From contig SYAM01000057.1 of the NCBI GenBank assembly GCA_005787645.1, forward strand, positions 1 to 13,922: a stretch of 13,922 bases of DNA. Direction: 5' to 3'. The number at the start of each line of letters is the position of its first letter. The first letter of the stretch is position 1. The position numbers and the translations under genes were made by a program. The notes below the pieces were generated by a model. It searched no databases. It worked only from the letters and a program-made list of their open reading frames with translations, and had not been told where the DNA came from. Positions 5,840-13,032 of the stretch are shown here, piece after piece. Source of the stretch: Actinomycetota bacterium. Lineage in GTDB: Bacteria; Actinomycetota; Actinomycetes; Nanopelagicales; Nanopelagicaceae.

Positions 5840-6640
5840 ATGGCTGGAGTTCACGCCGAACACCGAGCGCACATTCAAGAGCGAACGCTGCGCACGGATC
5901 GATGGTGGTTGCAACCTGCAGCGACAGTATTTGTCTTGGTCAGTTTCATCATCTATGCAACCTTTCGTGCATTCGAGAATAAGCATTACTTCGTAGAGAA
6001 GGGTGAATTGATCTCACCTTTCTATTCACCTTGTCTTTCTGATGCGTGCGTAGAAGGCACGCAACTTTTTGGAACGCTTGGACCTTCCTCGCTCTGGGGA
6101 TTCGCGATCTCACCAGCGCTGTTGATTTTAATATTCCCACTCGGATTTCGTCTTACCTGTTATTACTATCGCAAGGCCTACTACCGATCCTTCTGGCAAT
6201 CACCACCTGCATGTGCTGTTGCTGAGCCGCACAAGAAATACACAGGTGAGACTAAACAACCTCTCATTTTGCAGAATGGCCACCGTTGGTTCTTTTACGC
6301 GGGATTAGTCTTCAATGCCATTCTCACCTATGACGCATTCCTTGCATTCCACGGACCAGATGGTGGATTTGGTATGAGCGTTGGCACATTAGTGCTCCTC
6401 GCTAATGCAACTTTGCTATGGCTCTATTCACTCTCATGCCACACTTGCCGACACACAGTTGGTGGTCGTCTCCGCCATTTCTCGAAGCATCCACTGCGCT
6501 ACAAACTTTGGACGCGTATCTCAATTCTCAATCACCATCATGCGAATTTCGCCTGGGTCTCACTCTTTGGTGTGGCTTTTGCCGATCTTTACATTCGTTT
6601 AGTTTCAACAGGTGCGATCACGAATTACTTCTTCTTTTAA
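5840..6640 (+). CDS. sdhC: Succinate dehydrogenase membrane anchor subunit (actinobacterial Sdh1 type)
   Basis: Anchors the SdhAB catalytic unit in the membrane and passes electrons to menaquinone. The 266 residues contain five likely membrane helices (about 26-45, 86-108, 147-170, 179-200, 235-256). This is the single-polypeptide anchor of actinobacterial Sdh1, not the separate SdhC/SdhD pair. Helix 4 runs into a Cys/His cluster, SCHTCRH (199-205: Cys200, His201, Cys203, His205). Two more cysteines (65, 70) lie in the first long loop, and HHH is at 232-234. A membrane-embedded Rieske-type cluster has been reported for M. smegmatis Sdh1; these residues are candidate ligands, an inference from memory. 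ATG 5840 has GGGTGA 3-8 nt upstream. It is followed 19 nt later by sdhA. The function is fixed by sdhA and sdhB. Confidence 0.93.
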   Translation: MAGVHAEHRAHIQERTLRTDRWWLQPAATVFVLVSFIIYATFRAFENKHYFVEKGELISPFYSPCLSDACVEGTQLFGTLGPSSLWGFAISPALLILIFPLGFRLTCYYYRKAYYRSFWQSPPACAVAEPHKKYTGETKQPLILQNGHRWFFYAGLVFNAILTYDAFLAFHGPDGGFGMSVGTLVLLANATLLWLYSLSCHTCRHTVGGRLRHFSKHPLRYKLWTRISILNHHHANFAWVSLFGVAFADLYIRLVSTGAITNYFFF

Positions 6641-6659
6641 GAAAAACGGGGACTAACAG

Positions 6660-8549
6660 ATGAGCATGGAACGTTATTCATACGATGTAGTCGTCGTTGG
6701 CGCAGGTGGTGCCGGACTCCGCGCTGCGGTAGAGGCGCGTGAAGCGGGCTTCAAAGTAGCCATTATTTGTAAATCGCTCTTCGGTAAGGCGCACACCGTT
6801 ATGGCTGAAGGTGGAATTGCAGCGGCGATGGGTAATGTCAATTCCTCTGATAATTGGCAGGTTCACTTCCGTGACACGATGCGCGGTGGCAAGTTCCTCA
6901 ATAACTGGCGGATGGCAGAGTTGCATGCAAAAGAATCTCCTGAGCGAGTATGGGAACTTGAGATGTGGGGTGCGCTCTTCGATCGCACTCAAGAAGGAAA
7001 AATCTCACAACGAAATTTCGGTGGACATGAGTATCCACGACTTGCTCACGTAGGAGATCGCACTGGTTTGGAATTGATTCGCACCATGCAACAGCGAATC
7101 GTTGCGCTACAACAACAAGATGGCAAGAACCATGGCGATATGGAATCTCATATCCGCGTCTTTGCGGAAGTCACTATCACCGATGTGCTCGTGGAAAATG
7201 GTAAGGCTGCTGGTGTTTATGGATACCGCCGTGAGAGCGGATCTGAATTGCTCTTTGAGGCTGGCGCAGTGATCCTTGCAACTGGTGGTATCGGAAAGAG
7301 CTTTAAAGTCACGAGTAACTCTTGGGAAGGAACTGGCGATGGCCATGCGTTAGCTCTTCGTGCTGGCAGCAAACTCATCGATATGGAATTCGTCCAGTTC
7401 CATCCAACTGGAATGGTCTGGCCGCCTTCGGTCCGCGGAATTCTTGTCACCGAATCAGTTCGCGGAGATGGTGGCGTGCTTACCAACTCTGAGGGCCGAC
7501 GCTTTATGTTCGACTATATTCCTGAAGTCTTCAAAGATAAGTATGCAGATACTGAGGAGGAAGCAGATCGTTGGTATAAGGATCAGGCTAACAACCGTCG
7601 CCCTCCAGAGTTATTGCCTCGTGATGAAGTGGCTCGAGCTATCAACTCCGAAGTCAAGGCAGGGCGGGGTTCACCACATGGTGGAGTCTTCCTCGATGTA
7701 TCAAAACGTTTGCCTGCGGAGGAAATCAAGCGCCGTTTGCCGAGCATGTGGCATCAATTTAAAGAGCTTGCGGATGTCGATATCACAGAGCAACCGATGG
7801 AAGTTGGTCCAACCTGTCACTATGTAATGGGCGGTGTCCAAGTAGATCCAGATACTGCTGCCGCAGTTGGCTTACAAGGGCTATTTGCTGCGGGTGAGGT
7901 TGCCGGCGGTATGCATGGCTCCAATCGTCTCGGTGGAAATTCCCTCTCTGACTTGTTGGTCTTTGGACGACGCGCAGGAATGGGTGCAGTCGCTTACTTA
8001 CAGAGCAATCCAAGTAAGCCATCGCTTTCGGACGCGACTGTAAAGAAAGCACAAGAACGTTTGAACGCGCCTTTCACGCATACTGGTGGCGAAAATCCTT
8101 ATACGATTCACCAAGAGTTGCAGCAGACCACTAATGATTTGGTTGGCATTATTCGCACCAAGAAAGAGTTGGAAGAGTCCCTCGAGAAGTTGGCAAAGTT
8201 CCGACAGCGAATCAAGAATGTTTCAGTAACTGGCGGCCGAGAATTCAATCCAGGTTTCCATCTTGCACTTGATCTTGAGAATATGTTTCTAGTTTCTGAA
8301 GCGATGGCGCGCTCGGCGTTGATTCGTGAGGAGTCACGAGGCGGACACACCCGTGAGGATTTCCCGAAGATGGATTCAAAGTGGCGGCAAGTTAATAATG
8401 TCACCTCTGTCGATGGTGAGGCAGTCAAGTGCGAACAAGTCAAGGCGAAGTTATTGCCCGATGAGCTCTCTACTCTTTTCGAGAATAATGAACTATCAAA
8501 GTACTTCACCGAAGAAGAGTTAGCCGGAATGAAAGGCGGGTCCAAGTAA
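6660..8549 (+). CDS. sdhA: Succinate dehydrogenase flavoprotein subunit
   Basis: Oxidises succinate to fumarate in the TCA cycle with covalently bound FAD, on the cytoplasmic face of the complex. The 629 residues show the dinucleotide-binding loop VVGAGGAGLRAA (12-23) and His45 in AHTVMAEGG as the expected flavin-attachment histidine. Substrate-site residues are FHPTG (247-251), ESVRGDGG (265-272), PRDEVARAI (320-328, with Arg326 as the likely catalytic arginine), CHYVMGG (386-392) and SNRLGGNSL (421-429). The sequence and its 629-residue length fit the Sdh1/fumarate-reductase-like branch found in Actinobacteria, so reversibility cannot be excluded. GGGGA lies about 9-13 nt before the ATG; the in-frame ATG two codons later is an alternative. 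The stop TAA shares one base with the sdhB ATG (TAATG). Confidence 0.97.
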   Translation: MSMERYSYDVVVVGAGGAGLRAAVEAREAGFKVAIICKSLFGKAHTVMAEGGIAAAMGNVNSSDNWQVHFRDTMRGGKFLNNWRMAELHAKESPERVWELEMWGALFDRTQEGKISQRNFGGHEYPRLAHVGDRTGLELIRTMQQRIVALQQQDGKNHGDMESHIRVFAEVTITDVLVENGKAAGVYGYRRESGSELLFEAGAVILATGGIGKSFKVTSNSWEGTGDGHALALRAGSKLIDMEFVQFHPTGMVWPPSVRGILVTESVRGDGGVLTNSEGRRFMFDYIPEVFKDKYADTEEEADRWYKDQANNRRPPELLPRDEVARAINSEVKAGRGSPHGGVFLDVSKRLPAEEIKRRLPSMWHQFKELADVDITEQPMEVGPTCHYVMGGVQVDPDTAAAVGLQGLFAAGEVAGGMHGSNRLGGNSLSDLLVFGRRAGMGAVAYLQSNPSKPSLSDATVKKAQERLNAPFTHTGGENPYTIHQELQQTTNDLVGIIRTKKELEESLEKLAKFRQRIKNVSVTGGREFNPGFHLALDLENMFLVSEAMARSALIREESRGGHTREDFPKMDSKWRQVNNVTSVDGEAVKCEQVKAKLLPDELSTLFENNELSKYFTEEELAGMKGGSK

Positions 8550-9310
8550 TGGCACGTCCAATTAATCTGCGTATCTGGCGTGGAAATAAGAATGGTGGCG
8601 ACTTCCACACTGTCACTGTTGACGCTAACGAAGGTGAAGTTGTACTCGATGTGATTCACCGCGTTCAGGCAACTCAACTTCCCGACCTGGCGGTCCGCTG
8701 GAATTGCAAGGCAGGTAAATGCGGATCCTGTTCCATGGAGATTAATGGAAAGCCACGCCTTGCTTGTATGACTCGGATGAATACCTTTGCAGAGGGCGAA
8801 ACAATCACAGTCACCCCACTTCGAGCTTTTCCAGTGATTCGCGATCTAGTCACTGACGTCTCTTTTAATTACAAGAAAGCCATGGAAATCCCCTCATATG
8901 CCCCACCAGCAAACCTCAAACCTGGTGAAGCGCGCATGGAGCAAATTGATGTTGAGCGAAGTCAAGAGTTCCGTAAATGCATTGAATGCTTCCTCTGCCA
9001 GGACACTTGCCATGTCATTCGCGATCACGAGGAAAATAAGAAGTCATTTGCAGGTCCACGTTTCTTTATTCGCATCGCAGAGCTTGATATGCATCCACTC
9101 GACACGCTACGAAACCGTAAACGTACTGCGCAAGAGAGCCACGGTCTTGGTATGTGCAATATCACCAAGTGCTGCACGGAAGTCTGCCCTGAGCACATCC
9201 GCATCACTGATAACGCAATCATTCCAATGAAAGAGCGCGTTGTAGATGTGAAATATGATCCAGTCCGCTGGTTAGGTTCGAAGATCCGCAAGCGCGAGGA
9301 TATTTCGTAA
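8549..9310 (+). CDS. sdhB: Succinate dehydrogenase iron-sulfur subunit
   Basis: Carries electrons from the SdhA flavin to the membrane anchor through three Fe-S clusters. The 253 residues have an N-terminal ferredoxin-like domain with the plant-type [2Fe-2S] ligands Cys53, Cys58, Cys61 and Cys73. The C-terminal alpha-helical domain has CxxCxxCxxxC at 144-154 and a second group with Cys203, Cys208, Cys209 and Cys213 (ending CPEH), which together bind the [4Fe-4S] and the third cluster. The length is typical. The ATG overlaps the sdhA TAA by one base. The TAA at 9308-9310 is followed with no gap by the GTG of the first crcB gene, placing the fluoride-channel genes in the same transcript. Confidence 0.97.
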   Translation: MARPINLRIWRGNKNGGDFHTVTVDANEGEVVLDVIHRVQATQLPDLAVRWNCKAGKCGSCSMEINGKPRLACMTRMNTFAEGETITVTPLRAFPVIRDLVTDVSFNYKKAMEIPSYAPPANLKPGEARMEQIDVERSQEFRKCIECFLCQDTCHVIRDHEENKKSFAGPRFFIRIAELDMHPLDTLRNRKRTAQESHGLGMCNITKCCTEVCPEHIRITDNAIIPMKERVVDVKYDPVRWLGSKIRKREDIS

Positions 9311-9652
9311 GTGGAAGCACCACCACTTCGCCACCTCTTCATTGTGGGAGCAGGCGGAGTGGTGGGTGCGCTATCGCGCTATGGGGTGGATCTACTTTTC
9401 GAGATTTCCCTCGCTACTCTCATAATTAATCTATTTGGTGTTGCTATTGCAGCTGTCTGCCTCTATCGCTTATCACTCACCCAAGAGCAACAACTATTTC
9501 TCGTAACTGGTCTCGCAGGCGGATTTACCACCTATTCGGCTTTCGCGCTCTTGCTCTACGACTTAACTCTGCCTCAAGCGGGGCTCTACATCACAGCATC
9601 GCTTCTGCTCTCCCTTGCGATAATTCGAGTAGTCCGTGCAGGTGTGCGATGA
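9311..9652 (+). CDS. crcB: CrcB/Fluc fluoride ion channel subunit 1
   Basis: Small membrane protein of the Fluc family, which lets toxic cytoplasmic fluoride leave the cell. The 113 residues form four hydrophobic helices with the family signatures GGVVGALSRY (15-24), the pore asparagine Asn40 in IINLFG, and GGFTTYSAF (70-78). The usual first Phe of the TTFSTF box is Tyr75. The C-terminus RVVRAGVR is strongly basic, so both termini are probably cytoplasmic, opposite to the next protein. The GTG start directly follows the sdhB stop. The TGA overlaps the next ATG (ATGA). No fluoride riboswitch is visible upstream, so expression should follow the sdh operon. Confidence 0.93.
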   Translation: MEAPPLRHLFIVGAGGVVGALSRYGVDLLFEISLATLIINLFGVAIAAVCLYRLSLTQEQQLFLVTGLAGGFTTYSAFALLLYDLTLPQAGLYITASLLLSLAIIRVVRAGVR

Positions 9653-9984
9653 AAATAGCTCTCTTAGTAGGTATCGGTGCATTTGTAGGTGCGCCACTTC
9701 GCTACTACATCGATTTCCAATTGCGACGCCGATTTACTTTTCCTGTAGGAATCTTGTTGGTCAATATTGTGGGTTCGTTTATCGTGGGGTATATCTCTAG
9801 AGGATCGGATGCGCTCTATTCCCTCGTGGGAATAGGTTTTGCCGGTGCACTTACCACCTGGTCAGCTTTTGCTATTGACCTCAACCAAGAGCAGCTCTAT
9901 CCGCGAAAGTTCTTGGCCAATATCTTGGCGACACTCAGTTTAGGAATTCTTGCTGCGTGGGCTGGGCGGGCTCTTGCTGGTTAA
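9649..9984 (+). CDS. crcB: CrcB/Fluc fluoride ion channel subunit 2
   Basis: The second Fluc homologue, 111 residues with four hydrophobic helices. It shows GAFVGAPLRYY (10-20), pore Asn39 in LVNIVGS and AGALTTWSAF (65-74), where the first box aromatic is Trp70 instead of Phe. The basic residues concentrate in loop 1 (QLRRRF, 24-29) and loop 3 (YPRK), which predicts the inverted topology relative to subunit 1. Paired Fluc genes of this kind make antiparallel heterodimers, whereas single-gene Fluc proteins are dual-topology homodimers (established for the family). The ATG overlaps the preceding TGA, which suits equal production of the two halves. The zinc-ribbon gene follows after 9 nt. Confidence 0.93.
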   Translation: MKIALLVGIGAFVGAPLRYYIDFQLRRRFTFPVGILLVNIVGSFIVGYISRGSDALYSLVGIGFAGALTTWSAFAIDLNQEQLYPRKFLANILATLSLGILAAWAGRALAG

Positions 9985-9987
9985 CAT
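9982..9987 (+). promoter_or_regulatory. Candidate -10 box (TAACAT) for the zinc-ribbon gene
   Basis: TAACAT overlaps the crcB2 stop codon and is followed by 6 nt and then the GTG at 9994, consistent with an internal leaderless promoter. It is AT-rich around a stop codon, so it could be coincidental; the gene may instead be read from the sdh-crcB transcript. Confidence 0.3.
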
Positions 9988-9993
9988 ATAGAG

Positions 9994-10197
9994 GTGAGCG
10001 CTAACAATCAGATGCCCTGTGATTTTTGCGGCGTTGCTTACGATCCAGTGGCAACTCGTTGGTTATGTCCCCATTGCCACATGAAGACCAATTGTTGTGA
10101 TGGGGCTCCCTGCCCAGTGCCAAATACTTCTATGAACTCTGAAGAGAGCCAATCCACGCTTCAAGTGAATCGGGATCGCGCGGAAGTTCGCGGCTAA
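9994..10197 (+). CDS. Small zinc-ribbon protein of unknown function
   Basis: A 67-residue protein I cannot assign. Residues 9-28 form a zinc ribbon of two CxxC knuckles (CDFC at 9-12, CPHC at 25-28, 12 residues apart), followed by His29 and a second cysteine group CCDGAPC (34-40). Four cysteines should bind one zinc; the extra three might bind a second metal or be redox active. Residues from about 46 on are encoded in the 68-bp stretch that also encodes, on the other strand, the aminopeptidase C-terminus, and look unconserved. GTG 9994 is preferred for the TAACAT 6 nt upstream; ATG at 10012 (residue 7) is possible, with GAGGTGA 14 nt before it. Small CPxCG-type proteins act in varied binding roles, so no function is inferred. 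Confidence 0.72.
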   Translation: MSANNQMPCDFCGVAYDPVATRWLCPHCHMKTNCCDGAPCPVPNTSMNSEESQSTLQVNRDRAEVRG

Positions 10198-11572
10198 GCA
10201 CTTCCGCACCATTTTCTGTGACGAGAACATCATCTTCGATGCGGATTCCGATTCCGCGATATTCCTCTGGAAATAGAATGTCGTCAGGTTGAATGTAAAG
10301 CCCTGGTTCAACGGTAAGCACATGTCCCACAGCTAATTCGCCATCGAGGTATTGCTCACTCCGAGCCTTCGCACAATCGTGGACATCTATGCCAAGCATG
10401 TGCCCAGATGCATGCACGCTCCAGCGACGATGTAACCCAACGTCAGGATCAAGGGATTCCTCTGCGGTGACAGTGAGCACTCCTAGACGCTCAAGCCCTT
10501 CAGCAAGTTCCTTCATACAGGCATTGTTGATATCGCGATACTTAGCTCCAGGTTTTACTGCTCGTATTCCAGCCTCTTGTGCAGCAAGTACAATCTCATA
10601 AATCTCTCGTTGTGCTTCAGTGAATTTCCCATTAATGGGGATCGTTCGCGTGATATCTGCGGTGTAGTGGCTCTCGACCTCTACTCCAGCATCGAGTAGT
10701 AATAAATCCCCTGAAAGTGCCGGCCCATCATTTCGGATCCAGTGGAGAACACAGGCGTGTGCACCAGCGGCAGCAATCGTGTTATATCCCAGTTCATTTC
10801 CATCAATTCGTGCTCGCTTATAGAAGGTGCCATCGATGACGCGTTCTCCGCGAGGGTGGTTCATTGCATCAGGAAGGGACTTCATAACATCCGTGAACCC
10901 ACGGATTGTCGCATTGACCGCTTTCCGGATTTCGCTAATTTCAAACTCATCCTTTATTAAACGAAGCTCAGATAAAGCGATTGTAAGTTTGCTATCATTT
11001 TCGTTGATAGGAATTAATGCATCGAGTGTGGAATCTTCACCACGATGAACCAAAGTCTCTCTCTTGGAAAGTAAGAATTCTTCGAGCTCTTTGATATTTC
11101 GAGCATTGATTTGATACCTCTTCTTGATTTCAGCAAGCGCAAGATATCGTCCGACCCAGAATTCGCCATGACGTCGATCGCGATAAAAAGTTTCTAGATT
11201 CCGATCATTCTTCGGGTGTACGAAGAGCGTTTCCTCGTGCCCTGTTGCGGTGGGCTCGAAGAGCAGAATAGATTCAGGGACGATCTCTCCAGCAACCATT
11301 CCCGTGAGGTGGATGAATGCAGAGTTGGCCCTGAAGGTGTAATCACAATCATTGTTACGAACCTTAAATTGGCCAGCCGGAATGAGCAGTCGCTTACCTG
11401 GAAAGAGAGCGCTCAGCGCAGCCCTTCGCTGCCTCGACCAGGGCGCACTTTCGTGGATGGCAGCGCTCTCACTCTCGCGCTCACCCCACCCACGGCGCAT
11501 CAATTGGCGTAAGGGTTCGGAAACGGGCAGGTCATAGGAGGTAGTGACGGGTTTTTCGCCATCAAAAGTCAT
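10130..11572 (-). CDS. pepP: Xaa-Pro aminopeptidase (peptidase M24B)
   Basis: Cytoplasmic metallopeptidase that releases an N-terminal residue preceding proline. The 480 residues comprise an N-terminal aminopeptidase-P domain (about 40-175) and the pita-bread catalytic domain (about 210-460). The five dinuclear metal ligands are Asp294 (LLDAG), Asp306 (ADITRT), His391 (HASGHMLGIDVH), Glu422 (VEPGLY) and Glu446 (RIEDD). The ATG at 11572 has a perfect AGGAGG 10 nt upstream, the strongest Shine-Dalgarno in the window. The last 68 bases overlap the 3' end of the zinc-ribbon gene on the other strand. It is divergent from the aldehyde dehydrogenase, with 62 bp between start codons. The first 35 residues are not part of the core fold and are specific to the longer actinobacterial form. 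Confidence 0.96.
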   Translation of the reverse strand: MTFDGEKPVTTSYDLPVSEPLRQLMRRGWGERESESAAIHESAPWSRQRRAALSALFPGKRLLIPAGQFKVRNNDCDYTFRANSAFIHLTGMVAGEIVPESILLFEPTATGHEETLFVHPKNDRNLETFYRDRRHGEFWVGRYLALAEIKKRYQINARNIKELEEFLLSKRETLVHRGEDSTLDALIPINENDSKLTIALSELRLIKDEFEISEIRKAVNATIRGFTDVMKSLPDAMNHPRGERVIDGTFYKRARIDGNELGYNTIAAAGAHACVLHWIRNDGPALSGDLLLLDAGVEVESHYTADITRTIPINGKFTEAQREIYEIVLAAQEAGIRAVKPGAKYRDINNACMKELAEGLERLGVLTVTAEESLDPDVGLHRRWSVHASGHMLGIDVHDCAKARSEQYLDGELAVGHVLTVEPGLYIQPDDILFPEEYRGIGIRIEDDVLVTENGAEVLSRELPRDPDSLEAWIGSLQSS

Positions 11573-11582
11573 CTGAGATAAA

Positions 11583-11588
11583 CCTCCT
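11583..11588 (-). promoter_or_regulatory. Strong Shine-Dalgarno sequence of the Xaa-Pro aminopeptidase
   Basis: AGGAGG on the minus strand, 10 nt before the ATG at 11572. It fixes the start codon and shows that this gene is led, unlike its divergent neighbour. Confidence 0.85.
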
Positions 11589-11593
11589 AATAT

Positions 11594-11621
11594 CCAAGTT
11601 TATCTCGGGGTGCGAACTTGG
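11594..11621. promoter_or_regulatory. Perfect 7-bp inverted repeat, candidate shared operator
   Basis: CCAAGTT (11594-11600) and AACTTGG (11615-11621) are exact reverse complements separated by 14 nt, so their centres are 21 bp apart, two helical turns. The left arm overlaps the predicted aminopeptidase -10, and the right arm lies inside its -35/-10 spacer and directly next to the aldehyde dehydrogenase -10. A dimeric regulator bound here would cover both promoters. A role is inference; seven base pairs can occur by chance. Confidence 0.5.
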
Positions 11622-11625
11622 CTAA
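11597..11625 (-). promoter_or_regulatory. Candidate sigma-70-type promoter for the Xaa-Pro aminopeptidase
   Basis: On the minus strand TTAGCC (11625-11620), a 17-nt spacer and TAAACT (11602-11597). A start about 7 nt downstream would give a short leader that begins at the AGGAGG. The -35 is shared, on the opposite strand, with the -10 region of the divergent gene. The -35 match is partial. Confidence 0.45.
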
Positions 11626-11628
11626 TCT
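11623..11628 (+). promoter_or_regulatory. Candidate -10 box (TAATCT) for the aldehyde dehydrogenase
   Basis: TAATCT, 6 nt, then ATG at 11635, with no Shine-Dalgarno in that gap. This is the leaderless arrangement and supports the start codon. A -35 is not clear. Confidence 0.5.
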
Positions 11629-11634
11629 GCTCAC

Positions 11635-13029
11635 ATGAGCCGAGTAATCACCAGTACCAGTCCACAAAAACCTAGCGATGTCGTTCTCGAAACACCCGCG
11701 CTAACCGCTCCAGAGGTCGCCGCGGCGGTAATACGCGCTCGCGCCGCACAGAAGGGGTGGGGCGAGAATGCGATGGCTCGTGCTGCTGCGCTCCGTGGTT
11801 GCGCTGAAGGACTTCGCGCGAAAAGCGCTGAGATGGCTGCGCTCATTACCCGTGAGGTAGGCAAGCCCATTGTCGAGGCAAAAGGTGAGGTTGCTCGTGC
11901 AATTGCCATTTTGGATTACAACGCACAGGCAGCAATAGATCCGATTGGCACCGTCATTCCCCCAACTACACCGGGATACCTCATGGCAGTTCGCGAACCG
12001 TATGGTGTCGCCGGATTAATCACGCCATGGAATTTCCCGATTGCAATTCCAGTATGGAAGGCCGCTCCCGCGCTCGCCGTTGGAAATGCTGTTGTGATGA
12101 AGCCAAGTGGAATGGCAATTGGTGTTGCTAAGTTAATTGAAGAGATTTTCGCGCAGTCACTACCAAAAGATTTATTCCAAGTCTTAGTGGGTGGCGCTGA
12201 ATGTGGTCAGGCAATTATCGAATTCGCAGATGTCATTTCCTTTACCGGTTCATCTGAAGTCGGATCACAGATTGTCGCTCAAGCGGCGAAGTGTGGAAAG
12301 CCAGTGCAAGCAGAGATGGGTGGACAGAACCCTGCGATTGTCCTTCCTGATGCCGACTTAGCATTGACGGTGGCTCATCTATCCAATGCATCAATGAGTT
12401 ATGCTGGGCAGAAGTGCACCGCCACAAGTCGAATAATCGTTGTTGGCGATGATGCACGATACAAAGAAGTCACGGATGCGCTTGTCGCTGGAGTTGAGAA
12501 GCTTTCGCCAAATGATCCTGCAACAGAAGGGGTGCTAGTTGGACCAGTAATCTCTGATAGCGCCCGTGCTGATGTGGAAACCGCGGCAAAGGGTGCTGTT
12601 GCTCGTGGTGGAAAAGTTTTGATTGGTGGCGCGCGAGTGGATCGTGATGGATGGTTCTACTCACCAACATTGATTGCAGACCTTGGCCCTGAAGACCAAC
12701 TTAATCAAGAGGAAACATTTGGTCCGATTGCTGGAGTCATCCGCGCTAAGAGCGTTGGCGAAGCAATTGATAGCGCCAACTCGGTCCGTTTTGGCCTTAC
12801 CGGCAGCGTGCATGGCCGCGATCTGGAGGCGACCATTCGAGTTGCTCAGTCACTTAAGACCGGCATGGTCAAGGTAAATGCTCCTACTGCGGGTCTTGAT
12901 TTCCATGCCCCAGTTGGTGGTACTAAAGATTCCTCATATGGCGAGCGTGAGCAAGGAAAAGAGGGTCTGGCCTTCTACTCCTTTATTCGCACTATCACTC
13001 TAGGCGCAGGTAGTCGACGTTTCGAATAG
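11635..13029 (+). CDS. NAD(P)-dependent aldehyde dehydrogenase
   Basis: Oxidises an aldehyde to the acid; the substrate is not known. The 464 residues show TPWNFP with Asn133, MKPS with Lys156 (cofactor), FTGSSEVG (203-210), EMGGQNP with general base Glu227, the nucleophile Cys261 in AGQKCTATSR, and EETFGP (359-364) near the cofactor. All catalytic residues are present. The AGQKCTATSR segment resembles the alpha-ketoglutaric/succinic semialdehyde branch, so a semialdehyde is a reasonable guess, but no neighbouring sugar-acid or GABA gene supports it. The length is slightly short of the usual 480. The gene ends with tandem in-frame stops (TAG TGA), after which the hydrolase ATG follows at once, so the two form an operon. 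Confidence 0.95.
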   Translation: MSRVITSTSPQKPSDVVLETPALTAPEVAAAVIRARAAQKGWGENAMARAAALRGCAEGLRAKSAEMAALITREVGKPIVEAKGEVARAIAILDYNAQAAIDPIGTVIPPTTPGYLMAVREPYGVAGLITPWNFPIAIPVWKAAPALAVGNAVVMKPSGMAIGVAKLIEEIFAQSLPKDLFQVLVGGAECGQAIIEFADVISFTGSSEVGSQIVAQAAKCGKPVQAEMGGQNPAIVLPDADLALTVAHLSNASMSYAGQKCTATSRIIVVGDDARYKEVTDALVAGVEKLSPNDPATEGVLVGPVISDSARADVETAAKGAVARGGKVLIGGARVDRDGWFYSPTLIADLGPEDQLNQEETFGPIAGVIRAKSVGEAIDSANSVRFGLTGSVHGRDLEATIRVAQSLKTGMVKVNAPTAGLDFHAPVGGTKDSSYGEREQGKEGLAFYSFIRTITLGAGSRRFE

Positions 13030-13032
13030 TGA

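Noticed and set aside
5582..5986. 134-codon minus-strand frame covering tRNA-Ser and the sdhC start
   Set aside because: It runs through a perfect tRNA and the sdhC coding region; its translation contains the antisense of the tRNA and no domain.
7360..7827. 155-codon open frame on the plus strand inside sdhA
   Set aside because: Out-of-frame shadow of a conserved sdhA region with no protein-like features.
8108..8677. 189-codon open frame on the minus strand across the sdhA-sdhB junction
   Set aside because: No recognisable domain, low-complexity Ser/Arg-rich translation, fully inside two strongly supported genes; a shadow frame.
9280..9320. Fluoride riboswitch ahead of crcB
   Set aside because: There is no untranslated space: the GTG directly follows the sdhB stop, and the conserved riboswitch signature is absent.
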